DNA of 35,253 bases. Origin: an uncultured Alphaproteobacteria bacterium. Lineage in GTDB: Bacteria; Pseudomonadota; Alphaproteobacteria; HIMB59; GCA-002718135. This document shows positions 17,558 through 25,426 of the stretch, piece after piece. The notes below the pieces were generated by a model, which did not search any database, was not told where the DNA came from, and saw only the letters and a list, made by a program, of their open reading frames with translations. The stretch is from the NCBI GenBank assembly GCA_902562275.1, contig CACESS010000009.1, forward strand, positions 1-35,253, read 5' to 3'. The translations under genes and the position numbers were made by a program. Each line of letters begins with the position of its first letter. The first letter of the stretch is position 1.

Positions 17558-18731
17558 TACTTTTTATACACTCCTATTTTCATCAATAGGTCATGCTCTC
17601 ATGCATATGTTTGCAGCTTTTTATTTTGTAATCGTTCTGACGATAGAAAAAGAATGGAATATTTCTTACGATCAATTAATTAGATTATGGTCTCTTGGAG
17701 CTCTACTAATTGGTTTAGGAGCAATTCCTTTTGGATGGTTAAGTGATAAATGGTCTCGTTCAGGAACAATGACAATTATGTTTATTGGAATGGGATTAGC
17801 TTCCATATTATGTGGTTTAAGCACATCAGTTTCTTTTTTATTTTTTTCTTTATCACTTCTTGGACTTTTCTGTTCAATTTATCATCCTGTGGGAATTCCT
17901 TGGGTTATTCACGCAGCAAACAAACAGGGAAGAGCGCTTGGTGTAAATGGCATTTTTGGCGGGGTAGGGATAGGATCTGGAGCATTTGTAGCTGGTACTC
18001 TAAAAGAATTACTAAATTGGCAATTAGCTTTTATATTGCCTGGTCTAATATCTATTATTATTGGATTATTTCTTATTTACTTAATCTTAATTGATAAAGT
18101 ATCTTATAAAAATTATTTTATTAAAAATGATCAGGAAGATCATTCAAGAAATGAAATGATTTTAATTGCACTAATCATGCTTTTATCAATGTTTGCCCTT
18201 GGATTATCTTTTCACAATACACAAACAGCCTTACCAAAAGTATTTGAAATACGAATTGGTAACACAAGCTCAATTCAAATTGGATTTATGATAGCAATTA
18301 TCTATTTTATTTCTGGAGCTACAACATTTGTTGGAGGCCTACTTGCTGATCGATTTAATTTAAAAACTATTTATTTAATTGGTATATTTCTTCAGTTTCC
18401 TTGCTACCTAGCAATAGCTTACATATCTGGTTACTCTTTAGTAGTGTTATGTATTCTAGCTGCAGTATTTAATGCAAGCATTCTGCCTACAGAAAATCTC
18501 CTACTTGGGAAATTTACACCCCAAAAGTATCATGGTGTTGTATACGGAATTAAGTTTATTCTTGCATTTGGATCAGCACCAATTTCGGTATTCTTAATTT
18601 CAGAAATATATTCCATAACTTTAGAGTTTACTTATTTATTTTTAATTAATGCAATTATGATGGCTATAGTTTCAATCTTTATTATTTTCTTACCCATTCA
18701 AGGTAATCAAAGAACAGCTACTCAGGATTAA
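17550..18731 (+). CDS. Major facilitator superfamily transporter
   Basis: A 393-residue protein with about 12 hydrophobic helices and a central charged loop (about 185-205), as in MFS permeases. The loop between helices 2 and 3 carries the family motif as GWLSDKWSRSG (about 62-72), and the equivalent in the second half is GGLLADRFNLK. Overall it resembles the fosmidomycin-resistance-like branch, but no substrate can be assigned. The start is TTG at 17550. The next ATG candidates fall inside the first helix, so the TTG is preferred. It is the last gene of the ntrY-led block, and its 3' end overlaps the convergent 75-residue gene by 14 bp. Confidence 0.87.
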   Translation: MNNTFYTLLFSSIGHALMHMFAAFYFVIVLTIEKEWNISYDQLIRLWSLGALLIGLGAIPFGWLSDKWSRSGTMTIMFIGMGLASILCGLSTSVSFLFFSLSLLGLFCSIYHPVGIPWVIHAANKQGRALGVNGIFGGVGIGSGAFVAGTLKELLNWQLAFILPGLISIIIGLFLIYLILIDKVSYKNYFIKNDQEDHSRNEMILIALIMLLSMFALGLSFHNTQTALPKVFEIRIGNTSSIQIGFMIAIIYFISGATTFVGGLLADRFNLKTIYLIGIFLQFPCYLAIAYISGYSLVVLCILAAVFNASILPTENLLLGKFTPQKYHGVVYGIKFILAFGSAPISVFLISEIYSITLEFTYLFLINAIMMAIVSIFIIFLPIQGNQRTATQD

Positions 18732-18945
18732 ATTTTATATCTTCAAGATAATTAATAACTTCATTAAATTTTTCATCAGGTATATCTTTATAGGTCATAC
18801 CAAAATGATTTTTTACCTCTAAAGCAACATGAGCATATGGATTTCTACCCTTAGGATGGTTGGGGTGATCGGGTAATTTTCCTTTTAAAAAGTCGCCTGT
18901 TTCTTGAATTAATTTCCAAATTTTAGATGCGTTACTTTTATTCAA
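18718..18945 (-). CDS. Small protein resembling the ORF6C/P22AR C-terminal domain
   Basis: A 75-residue protein, not recognised as a named gene. Residues about 38-70 (HVALEVKNHFGMTYKDIPDEKF and the following helix) resemble the C-terminal domain of phage Ant/BRO-type antirepressors, whose consensus has a similar FGVxSYKDIPxxKFxxAIxYL pattern. That match is by eye and is inference. There is no N-terminal DNA-binding part, signal peptide or membrane segment. The only sensible start is TTG at 18945, one base after the stop of the upstream peptidase gene, so it is probably translated by reinitiation. Its 3' end runs into the convergent MFS gene. Confidence 0.65.
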   Translation of the reverse strand: MNKSNASKIWKLIQETGDFLKGKLPDHPNHPKGRNPYAHVALEVKNHFGMTYKDIPDEKFNEVINYLEDIKFNPE

Positions 18946-18946
18946 T

Positions 18947-20269
18947 TTATCTAGCTAAAGCACCCATTGGATCCCAAGGGGCTAGCGCTATTGGTTCCAT
19001 ATCTAAGTATTTTAGAAGTCTTTTGTTTAGATATTTTTTATCGATGACAACTTCATATGTATATTCATCAAACCATTTATCAGTCATCATCATATACCCT
19101 TGATTACCACTTTTCGTTCCCCAGCTATTTTCAATTTTCCATTTAGTTGAATTTCTTTTTTTAATGTCCACTCCTGTTAAAAGCATGGCATGAGTCATTT
19201 CACTATCACCATACTCTAAACGAGTTTGTTTATTCATCTTAAATGAAGTTTGGAAGACATTTTCATAGTCGTAAATACCCATATCAAGTACACCCATATC
19301 ACGACTAAAACGTTTCCCAACATCACAACCAAACCATACGGCTTCATTGTTTTTTATTGAGTCCATCGCAGATTTTTTTAATTCTTTAATATCAACGTTT
19401 AGATATTTGATAATTTGTCCTTCAACAACGTTACCAAGATATTCAACGGTATACATTGTATTAAATTTTTTATTGCTCATTGGAGCGTGAATTAAGCAAA
19501 CTTTATCTTTAATATTGATATCAGCATATTTTTTGCAGAAATCAATTGGTGTCATATCTGAAATTACAATATGTCTATTATCTTTATTTCTAGTAGACCA
19601 ATTGATAAGATCTGGTGGTTGACCAAGAAACATTGCTAGTAGATTATAAATTGTTTCCATCATGTCTTTTTTAAGAGCTGCAGAATTTTTAGCTGGTTTC
19701 TTTCTTAGTATAGAAGCAAACTCTCTTAATTTGTGAGTAAGAATATAATTCATGGCGCCAGATTTACTACTATGGTTCGTTTCAGGCATTACGTCTTTAG
19801 GTACTGCACCATACTTATTTATTAAGTTAACAAACATATCCCACTGTCCGCCATCCTGCACAGGTGCTTTTAAAAGATGAGTAATTAATCTGCTCTCATA
19901 TGCTTCATCTCTTGATTTGATAATATTCTCTAAAAAATAGTTTGCTTTCTCTAACTTATCCCAAAACATGAAATAATTTTGTGAAAACTCAAATGTATTT
20001 AGTTCAAGGCTATCAACAACTTGCAAACGCATGAGATTTAATCCTGCAAATCCCCAACATCTACCTGATGCCATTTGGTTTGTTGCAGGTAGTTCTTTTT
20101 TTATTAGATTAGAAAAATTATGATTGATTTGACAAAAATTTTCCCAATTGAGTGCAACATTAGCTAAATCATTTTTAATTAATGCATTTCGTGAAGCTGT
20201 ATTTTTATTATTTCTTAAAAATTTATTTTTGAAAGTTTTGATTGTTGATAGAGATATATTTTTTGCCAT
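18947..20269 (-). CDS. C1B-family cysteine peptidase (bleomycin hydrolase/aminopeptidase C type)
   Basis: A 440-residue papain-fold peptidase with the full catalytic set: Q65, C71 in SGRCWGF, H360 in DSEMTHAML and N381 in KIENSWG. The C-terminus ends in APWDPMGALAR, the family's conserved tail that sits in the active-site cleft and restricts the enzyme to aminopeptidase action. In yeast Gal6/Blh1 a single basic C-terminal residue is removed autocatalytically; the terminal Arg here may be handled the same way. There is no signal peptide, so it is cytoplasmic and probably trims peptides. It follows topA after 20 bp on the same strand. The length is normal. Confidence 0.92.
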   Translation of the reverse strand: MAKNISLSTIKTFKNKFLRNNKNTASRNALIKNDLANVALNWENFCQINHNFSNLIKKELPATNQMASGRCWGFAGLNLMRLQVVDSLELNTFEFSQNYFMFWDKLEKANYFLENIIKSRDEAYESRLITHLLKAPVQDGGQWDMFVNLINKYGAVPKDVMPETNHSSKSGAMNYILTHKLREFASILRKKPAKNSAALKKDMMETIYNLLAMFLGQPPDLINWSTRNKDNRHIVISDMTPIDFCKKYADINIKDKVCLIHAPMSNKKFNTMYTVEYLGNVVEGQIIKYLNVDIKELKKSAMDSIKNNEAVWFGCDVGKRFSRDMGVLDMGIYDYENVFQTSFKMNKQTRLEYGDSEMTHAMLLTGVDIKKRNSTKWKIENSWGTKSGNQGYMMMTDKWFDEYTYEVVIDKKYLNKRLLKYLDMEPIALAPWDPMGALAR

Positions 20270-20289
20270 ATTCTCTATTTAAAACTATT

Positions 20290-22824
20290 TCAGCTTAATT
20301 CAATTTTTAACTGTTTTTTTCTTTTTTTGAGACCCATTTTAGCTTTTCTTTCATCAATTAACCTAATAGCATCTTCTAATTTTAAGCTATCAATTGTTTG
20401 ATCTCCAAGAATTGATGCATTTATTTTTCCACATTTTACATATGGTCCAAATTTTCCTTCGTGGGCAGTAATATTTTTCTTTTCTGTTGGATGCTCTCCA
20501 AATGTTTTTAGCGTCGCATTACCTCTCTGTGTAGGTTTAGCAATTAATTCAATAGCTCTTTCAAGTTCAATATCAAGAATGTTATCTGTTTTTTCTAGAG
20601 CTTTATATTTTTTATCATGCAGAATATAGGCTCCATACATTCCAATACCGGCACTAACCGTTTTGTTTGTTTCCGGATGAAATCCTAATTTACGTGGTAA
20701 ACCAAGTAGTTGGATTGCTGTGTTTAATCCTATTTCATCTGGTTCAAAATTTTTAGGAATAGAAACTCTTTTTGGTTTCTTTTCTTTCGTTCCTTCACCA
20801 ACTTGCATATAAAATCCATAAGGACCTTTTCGAAGAGTAATCATTTCACCTGTTTCTGGATAAATGCCAATTTCTTTTGGTCCGCTAAGAGCATTACCAT
20901 CTTTATCGTTTAATTGATTAAACTGAACAGTATATTTGCAATCAGGATAATTAGAGCAGCCAATAAATCCTCCAAACTTTCCAACTTTAATTCCTAGTCT
21001 ACCATTATCACAGCTTGGGCATTTTCTTTTTTCTTCTGCTCCATTTGGTGGAAAGAAATGTGGACCTAGTGCTTCATCTAAAACATCAATGACCTCTCTA
21101 TTTGATTTGCCTACAGTTTCATCGCAAAGTTGTTTAAATGTTTCCCAAAATTTTCTTAGAACCTCTTTCCAATCAAGTTTACCATCAGAAATTTCATCAA
21201 GTTGATTTTCAAGATCAGCGGTAAAATCATATTCGACATATTGATTGAAATATTTCTCTAAAAATATCGATACTATTCTTCCTCTATCATGAGGATTAAA
21301 ACGTTTTTTATCTAAAATTACATAATCTCTATCTTGTAGAACTTTAATAATAGAAGCATAGGTAGATGGTCTACCGATACCAAGTTCTTCAAGTTTTTTA
21401 ACTAAGCTTGCTTCGGTGTAACGAGGAGGAGGAGAGGTAAAATGTTGTGTCTTTTCAAGTTCTTTTAAATTTAAACTCTCTCCTTCACTCATGGCAGGAA
21501 GAATTGTTTCTTTTTCTTCATCTTTATCATCATCTTTAGCTTCTTGATAAACTTTGTACATTCCAGGAAACTTAATTGTTGATCCATTTGCTCGTAAAAC
21601 AATTTTTTTATCTTCGTTTGTAATATCAACAGCTACTTGATCTAATACAGCGCTCGTCATTTGTGAACTTACTGCTCTTTGCCAAATAATTTCATATAGC
21701 TTGTATTCTTCTAAAGTAATGTATTGCTTAATATCTTTTGGTGTTAGGTAAATATTTGTTGGTCTAATACATTCATGTGCTTCTTGGGCATTTTTAGCTT
21801 TCGATTTATAAACTCTTGGCGCTTCTGGCAAATAGTTTGCACCATAATTATCAGTAACAAAACCCCGAACTTGATTAATAGCCTCTTTTGACATGACGAC
21901 ACTGTCTGTTCGCATATAAGTTATTAATCCAGTTGTTTCTCCTTTAATGTCTGTTCCTTCATAAAGGCGTTGCGCTGTACGCATTGTTTGACTCGCGCTA
22001 AGACCAAGTTTACGACTAGACTCAATTTGCATTGTAGATGTAGTAAAAGCAGGATAGGGATTTCTTCTAGCTTCTTTTTTCGTAATATTTCCAACAGTGA
22101 AAGTAGAATTTTTAATATCATTAAAAATTTTTGTCGCCTCACTCTCATTTTTAATATCAAGTTTATCTACTTTATTCCCATCATAAACTGTAAGTCTGGA
22201 ATTAATGATTTTATCTTCTTTATTTCTAAACTCGCCTTGTAAAGACCAATATTCCTGTGGAATAAATTTTTCTATTTCAAGTTCTCTCTCACTAATTATT
22301 CTTAAGGCAACAGATTGAACTCTACCAGCTGATTTTGAACCTGGTAACTTTCTCCATAGCACTGGAGAAAGTGTAAAACCAACAAGAAAATCTAACGCCC
22401 TTCTTGCAAGATAAGCATTTACTAAATTTTCATCTATTTCTCTTGGCTCTTTAAGACTATCAAGAACTGCATTTTTTGTAATTTCATTGAATGTAACTCG
22501 GTGAATATTTAATTTTGAAAGTGATGAATTATTTCTAAGTAGCTTTTCTACATGCCAAGCTATTGCCTCACCTTCACGATCGGGATCAGTTGCTAGATAT
22601 AAATTTTCAGATTTTTTTGCAGCATCTGTTATTTCCTTTATCACCTTTTTTCCACGATCACTGGTTTCCCATTTCATTTGGAAATCATTTTCAGTATCTA
22701 TCGCATCATTTTTTGCTGATAAATCTCGAACATGTCCAACACTTGCGAGAACTTTGAAGTCAGAACCTAAATATTTATTAATTGACTTTGCCTTCGATGG
22801 TGATTCTACAATTAATACATTCAT
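20290..22824 (-). CDS. topA: DNA topoisomerase I (type IA)
   Basis: An 844-residue enzyme that relaxes negative supercoils. The Toprim domain opens the protein (NVLIVESPSKAK with E7; acidic TDPDREGE with D80, D82 and E84). Catalytic Y303 lies in GLITYMRTDS. One C4 zinc ribbon (CPSC...CSNYPDC, around residue 600) is followed by repeated Toprim-C-type segments, the usual alphaproteobacterial layout in place of E. coli's three zinc fingers. I place the start at ATG 22824, which gives the canonical N-terminus; an upstream in-frame TTG at 22839 would add five residues and has no support. A GGGG lies about 9 nt upstream of the ATG. dprA, often the neighbour in this class, is absent. Confidence 0.97.
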   Translation of the reverse strand: MNVLIVESPSKAKSINKYLGSDFKVLASVGHVRDLSAKNDAIDTENDFQMKWETSDRGKKVIKEITDAAKKSENLYLATDPDREGEAIAWHVEKLLRNNSSLSKLNIHRVTFNEITKNAVLDSLKEPREIDENLVNAYLARRALDFLVGFTLSPVLWRKLPGSKSAGRVQSVALRIISERELEIEKFIPQEYWSLQGEFRNKEDKIINSRLTVYDGNKVDKLDIKNESEATKIFNDIKNSTFTVGNITKKEARRNPYPAFTTSTMQIESSRKLGLSASQTMRTAQRLYEGTDIKGETTGLITYMRTDSVVMSKEAINQVRGFVTDNYGANYLPEAPRVYKSKAKNAQEAHECIRPTNIYLTPKDIKQYITLEEYKLYEIIWQRAVSSQMTSAVLDQVAVDITNEDKKIVLRANGSTIKFPGMYKVYQEAKDDDKDEEKETILPAMSEGESLNLKELEKTQHFTSPPPRYTEASLVKKLEELGIGRPSTYASIIKVLQDRDYVILDKKRFNPHDRGRIVSIFLEKYFNQYVEYDFTADLENQLDEISDGKLDWKEVLRKFWETFKQLCDETVGKSNREVIDVLDEALGPHFFPPNGAEEKRKCPSCDNGRLGIKVGKFGGFIGCSNYPDCKYTVQFNQLNDKDGNALSGPKEIGIYPETGEMITLRKGPYGFYMQVGEGTKEKKPKRVSIPKNFEPDEIGLNTAIQLLGLPRKLGFHPETNKTVSAGIGMYGAYILHDKKYKALEKTDNILDIELERAIELIAKPTQRGNATLKTFGEHPTEKKNITAHEGKFGPYVKCGKINASILGDQTIDSLKLEDAIRLIDERKAKMGLKKRKKQLKIELS

Positions 22825-22889
22825 AAATTTTGACCCCAAATTTCAGTTTAAAGATAATTCGTCAAGAAATTTTAAAAAAAAGTATATTT

Positions 22890-23495
22890 TTACTTGGATA
22901 ATTCAATTTTACTTTCAGTTTTGTTTATGAGTCTTTTAATGTTTTCTGTGTGTTTAAGATAAATAATTAAAGTTAAATAAATAAATAAAATTAGAATATA
23001 AAAATTAAAATTAATAAAAATATAATAAGCTGGAGCTACTAAAATTCCAATTAATGATCCAAGAGAAGAGTATTTACTTACAAAAGCAGTGACAATCCAT
23101 ACTAATAAAAATAAAATTGCAATATAAGGATTAAAACCTAATAAAAAACCAATATACGTTGCCACTCCTTTTCCGCCTTTAAATTTTAACCAAACAGGAT
23201 AGATATGACCTAATATGGCAAAGTGACAGAGAAGTATTTTATTCAATAAAGAAATATCTTGAAAATACATTTGTAAAATGAGGAATGGAAGAAAGCCTTT
23301 AAAAATATCAAAGCAAAGAACAATGAATGCTACAAATTTATTTCCTGTTCTTAAAACATTTGTTGCACCGACATTTCCAGAACCAACCTTTCTAATATCT
23401 CCCAAGCCAAATAATTTTGTAAAAATCAATGCAAAGGGTAATGATCCTATTACATAAAACAACATGATTAATGATAAACTACTTACTAACGTCAT
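22890..23495 (-). CDS. plsY: Glycerol-3-phosphate acyltransferase PlsY
   Basis: A 201-residue polytopic membrane enzyme that acylates glycerol 3-phosphate with acyl-phosphate to start phospholipid synthesis. Conserved PlsY motifs are present: SLPFALIF near residues 18-25, GSGNVGATNVLRT (about 38-50), the second motif including GHIYPVWLKFKGGKGVAT (about 96-113), and a third motif late in the protein. Five or six TM helices are apparent. The start overlaps the end of pyrB by 17 bp. The 65-bp gap to topA has no clear promoter. plsY next to pyrB and topA is a recurrent alphaproteobacterial arrangement, though pyrC and dprA are missing from it here. Confidence 0.96.
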   Translation of the reverse strand: MTLVSSLSLIMLFYVIGSLPFALIFTKLFGLGDIRKVGSGNVGATNVLRTGNKFVAFIVLCFDIFKGFLPFLILQMYFQDISLLNKILLCHFAILGHIYPVWLKFKGGKGVATYIGFLLGFNPYIAILFLLVWIVTAFVSKYSSLGSLIGILVAPAYYIFINFNFYILILFIYLTLIIYLKHTENIKRLINKTESKIELSK

Positions 23496-24624
23496 CTCTG
23501 TTTTTAATAATTAAGTCTAAGCATGCCATTCGTACTGCAACACCCATAGCGACCTGTTCTTGTATTAAGCTCCTCGTGACGTCATCGGCAAGTTTGGAGT
23601 CTATTTCTACACCACGATTCATTGGACCTGGATGCATAACGAAAGCATTTTTTTTAGCATATTTAAGTTTATTGTAATCTAAACCGTACTTTTTAAAATA
23701 AGTCTTTTGATTTGGCATAATTTTTCCAACTATTCTCTCTTTTTGAATACGTAGCATCATAACAATATCACAATTTTGTAATCCTTTTTTCATTTCTGTA
23801 TAAACATTCACAGGTAGTTTTTTTAAACTTTTTGGTAACCATTCCTTAGGACCAATAACATTAATTTTTGCACCTAGCTTTGAGAGTATTATTATGTTTG
23901 ATCGCGCAACACGACTATGCAAAATATCCCCGCATATAGCAATTTTTAATTTTGAAAAAATTTCAAATTTATTTTTTATAGTAAGTGCATCTAATAATGC
24001 TTGTGTGGGGTGCTCATGACTTCCATCACCAGCATTGATTACAGACGCATCCACTGTTTCTGAAATTTTTTTACTAATTCCTTCCTCTGGATGTCTGACA
24101 ATTAAAACGTCAGGATTCATTGAATTAATAGTCGTCATAGTATCGAGTAAGGTCTCACCTTTGTTAATAGAACTATCTTTTACCACTACATTAATGAGAT
24201 CTGCTCCTAGCCTTTTAGCAGCAACTTCAAAACTTGTTCTTGTTCTTGTGGAATCTTCAAAAAAAAGATTAAAAATTGTTCTTCCTTCTAGTACATTAAT
24301 TTTTTTAATTTTCTTCTTATTGAAAGATATGTATTTTTTGGATTCATCTAAAATGTGCTCAATTTCTTTTTTAGTTAAATCTGCTGTTTCAACTAAATGA
24401 ATTTTTTTAAAAATATTTTTTTTTCTTTTTAATTTGATATTTGTTTTTGAAGAAAATGATGAATAATATTTTAAAGCTATTTTTTCTGCATCTTTAAGAA
24501 TTTTTGATCCTGTAGATGATCTGATTGCTTTTATTTTTGGCATTTTTATTTTCATTTGCCAATACTTTGAATTTTCTCTTTTATATAATTTAATGTGTCC
24601 TGATTTAAGAAATTTTGCTTTCAT
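23479..24624 (-). CDS. pyrB: Aspartate carbamoyltransferase with arm-type integrase-like N-terminal extension
   Basis: A 381-residue protein. From about residue 71 onward it is a complete catalytic ATCase (pyrimidine synthesis), with carbamoyl-phosphate motif FEDSTRTRTSFE (122-133), RHPEEG, NAGDGSHEHPTQALLD and HPGPMNRG. The family norm is about 305-320 residues, so about 70 are extra. The extension has the pattern of a tyrosine-recombinase arm-binding beta-sheet domain: GHIKLYKRENSKYWQMKIKM, a basic turn, IRSSTGSK, then an AEKIALKYY helix. The only in-frame ATGs before the ATCase core are codons 1, 24 and 28, and no GTG or TTG occurs before the core, so at least about 43 extra residues are unavoidable. 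It overlaps plsY and follows ruvX after 38 bp. Confidence 0.93.
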   Translation of the reverse strand: MKAKFLKSGHIKLYKRENSKYWQMKIKMPKIKAIRSSTGSKILKDAEKIALKYYSSFSSKTNIKLKRKKNIFKKIHLVETADLTKKEIEHILDESKKYISFNKKKIKKINVLEGRTIFNLFFEDSTRTRTSFEVAAKRLGADLINVVVKDSSINKGETLLDTMTTINSMNPDVLIVRHPEEGISKKISETVDASVINAGDGSHEHPTQALLDALTIKNKFEIFSKLKIAICGDILHSRVARSNIIILSKLGAKINVIGPKEWLPKSLKKLPVNVYTEMKKGLQNCDIVMMLRIQKERIVGKIMPNQKTYFKKYGLDYNKLKYAKKNAFVMHPGPMNRGVEIDSKLADDVTRSLIQEQVAMGVAVRMACLDLIIKNRDDVSK

Positions 24625-24650
24625 ATGTGTTAATAATGTGTTAATGTGTG
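24625..24650 (-). repeat. Three copies of ACACAT immediately upstream of pyrB
   Basis: On the + strand ATGTGT occurs at 24625-24630, 24636-24641 and 24645-24650, spaced 11 and 9 bp start to start, the first two within ATGTGTTAA. Read in the direction of pyrB this gives three ACACAT units ending directly at its start codon, in the 38-bp gap after ruvX. No Shine-Dalgarno sequence is present there. The copies are short, so they could be chance, a regulatory site, or relics of recombinase-binding repeats. Confidence 0.5.
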
Positions 24651-24662
24651 TAAACTAATTTA

Positions 24663-25121
24663 TTAATTATTTCTATATCTATCTAAATATCCTTGTAAGA
24701 TATAAGCAGCTGACTGCTGATCAAGTTTACTTTTTATCTTTGTTTTACTTAGATCAGTTTTTCTCATTTCTTTAAAAATTACATCAGATGAAAACCTTTC
24801 ATCCCAAAGAGCCGTAGGTTTTTTAAAAAAGGTTTGAAGATTAATATTAAAATCTCTTACTAATTGACTTTGTTTGTTTTCACTATTATCCAGACTAATT
24901 GGTAGACCAAGAATAAATCCACCAATTTCATACTCTTTCAAAATATCTTTCATGATGATCAAATCTTTATTAGTTCCTTTTCTTCCAATAATTGAAAGTG
25001 GAGTAGCTATTATTTTTGATCTATCGCTTACAGCAACACCAATCGTTTTAGTTCCTAGGTCTAGACCTACAAGTATTTGTGATGTATTAAGGCTATCGAT
25101 TAAATTATTTTGATCATTCAT
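24663..25121 (-). CDS. ruvX: RuvX/YqgF putative Holliday junction resolvase-fold nuclease
   Basis: A 152-residue RNase H-fold protein. The signatures are VGLDLGTKTIGVAVSD near the N-terminus, GFILGLPISLD in the middle and LWDERFSS near the C-terminal third, which supply the acidic active-site residues. In E. coli YqgF processes the 5' end of pre-16S rRNA and is essential; junction-resolving activity is also reported in the family. I chose ATG 25121; an in-frame TTG at 25160 would add 13 residues lacking family similarity and would overlap gatC. It diverges from gatC across 17 bp, and pyrB follows on the same strand. ruvX opposite gatCAB is usual in alphaproteobacteria. Confidence 0.93.
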   Translation of the reverse strand: MNDQNNLIDSLNTSQILVGLDLGTKTIGVAVSDRSKIIATPLSIIGRKGTNKDLIIMKDILKEYEIGGFILGLPISLDNSENKQSQLVRDFNINLQTFFKKPTALWDERFSSDVIFKEMRKTDLSKTKIKSKLDQQSAAYILQGYLDRYRNN

Positions 25122-25138
25122 AAAATGGAGCTCATAAA

Positions 25139-25426
25139 TTGAAGATTGATAAAAATACAATAAATAAAATTGCTCGTCTATCTAGAATAAAGTTAGATGA
25201 TAAAGAATCTGAAGATTATATTAATGATCTTAATTCGATTTTAAACTGGGTTGAGCAACTAAATGAAGTAAATACTGAAAATGTAGAACCATTAAGTATT
25301 ATATCGTCATCGATTTTACCTAAAAGAGAAGATGTATCTAAAGATACTAATTCAAGTGAGGAAATTCTTGAAAATGCCCCTGATAAACTTGAAGGATTTT
25401 TTGCTGTACCAAAGGTGGTAGAATAA
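25139..25426 (+). CDS. gatC: Aspartyl/glutamyl-tRNA amidotransferase subunit C
   Basis: A 95-residue GatC, the small subunit that ties GatA to GatB. The conserved opening (INKIARLSRIKLDDKE, about 9-24), the NSILNWVEQLNEVNTENVEPL core (about 31-51) and the C-terminal FFAVPKVVE are typical. The start is TTG at 25139, supported by GGAG at 25127-25130, 8 nt upstream, and by the lack of any in-frame ATG or GTG. The stop codon shares its last A with the gatA ATG (TAATG). It heads the gatC-gatA-gatB operon, which implies that Gln-tRNA and/or Asn-tRNA are made by transamidation in this organism. Confidence 0.95.
   Translation: MKIDKNTINKIARLSRIKLDDKESEDYINDLNSILNWVEQLNEVNTENVEPLSIISSSILPKREDVSKDTNSSEEILENAPDKLEGFFAVPKVVE

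Noticed and set aside
22825-22839. Longer topA start at TTG 22839
   Set aside because: It adds five residues before the canonical NVLIVESPSKAK N-terminus. The ATG at 22824 is the normal family start.
25122-25160. Longer ruvX start at TTG 25160
   Set aside because: It adds 13 residues without family similarity and would overlap the gatC start. ATG 25121 is more likely.
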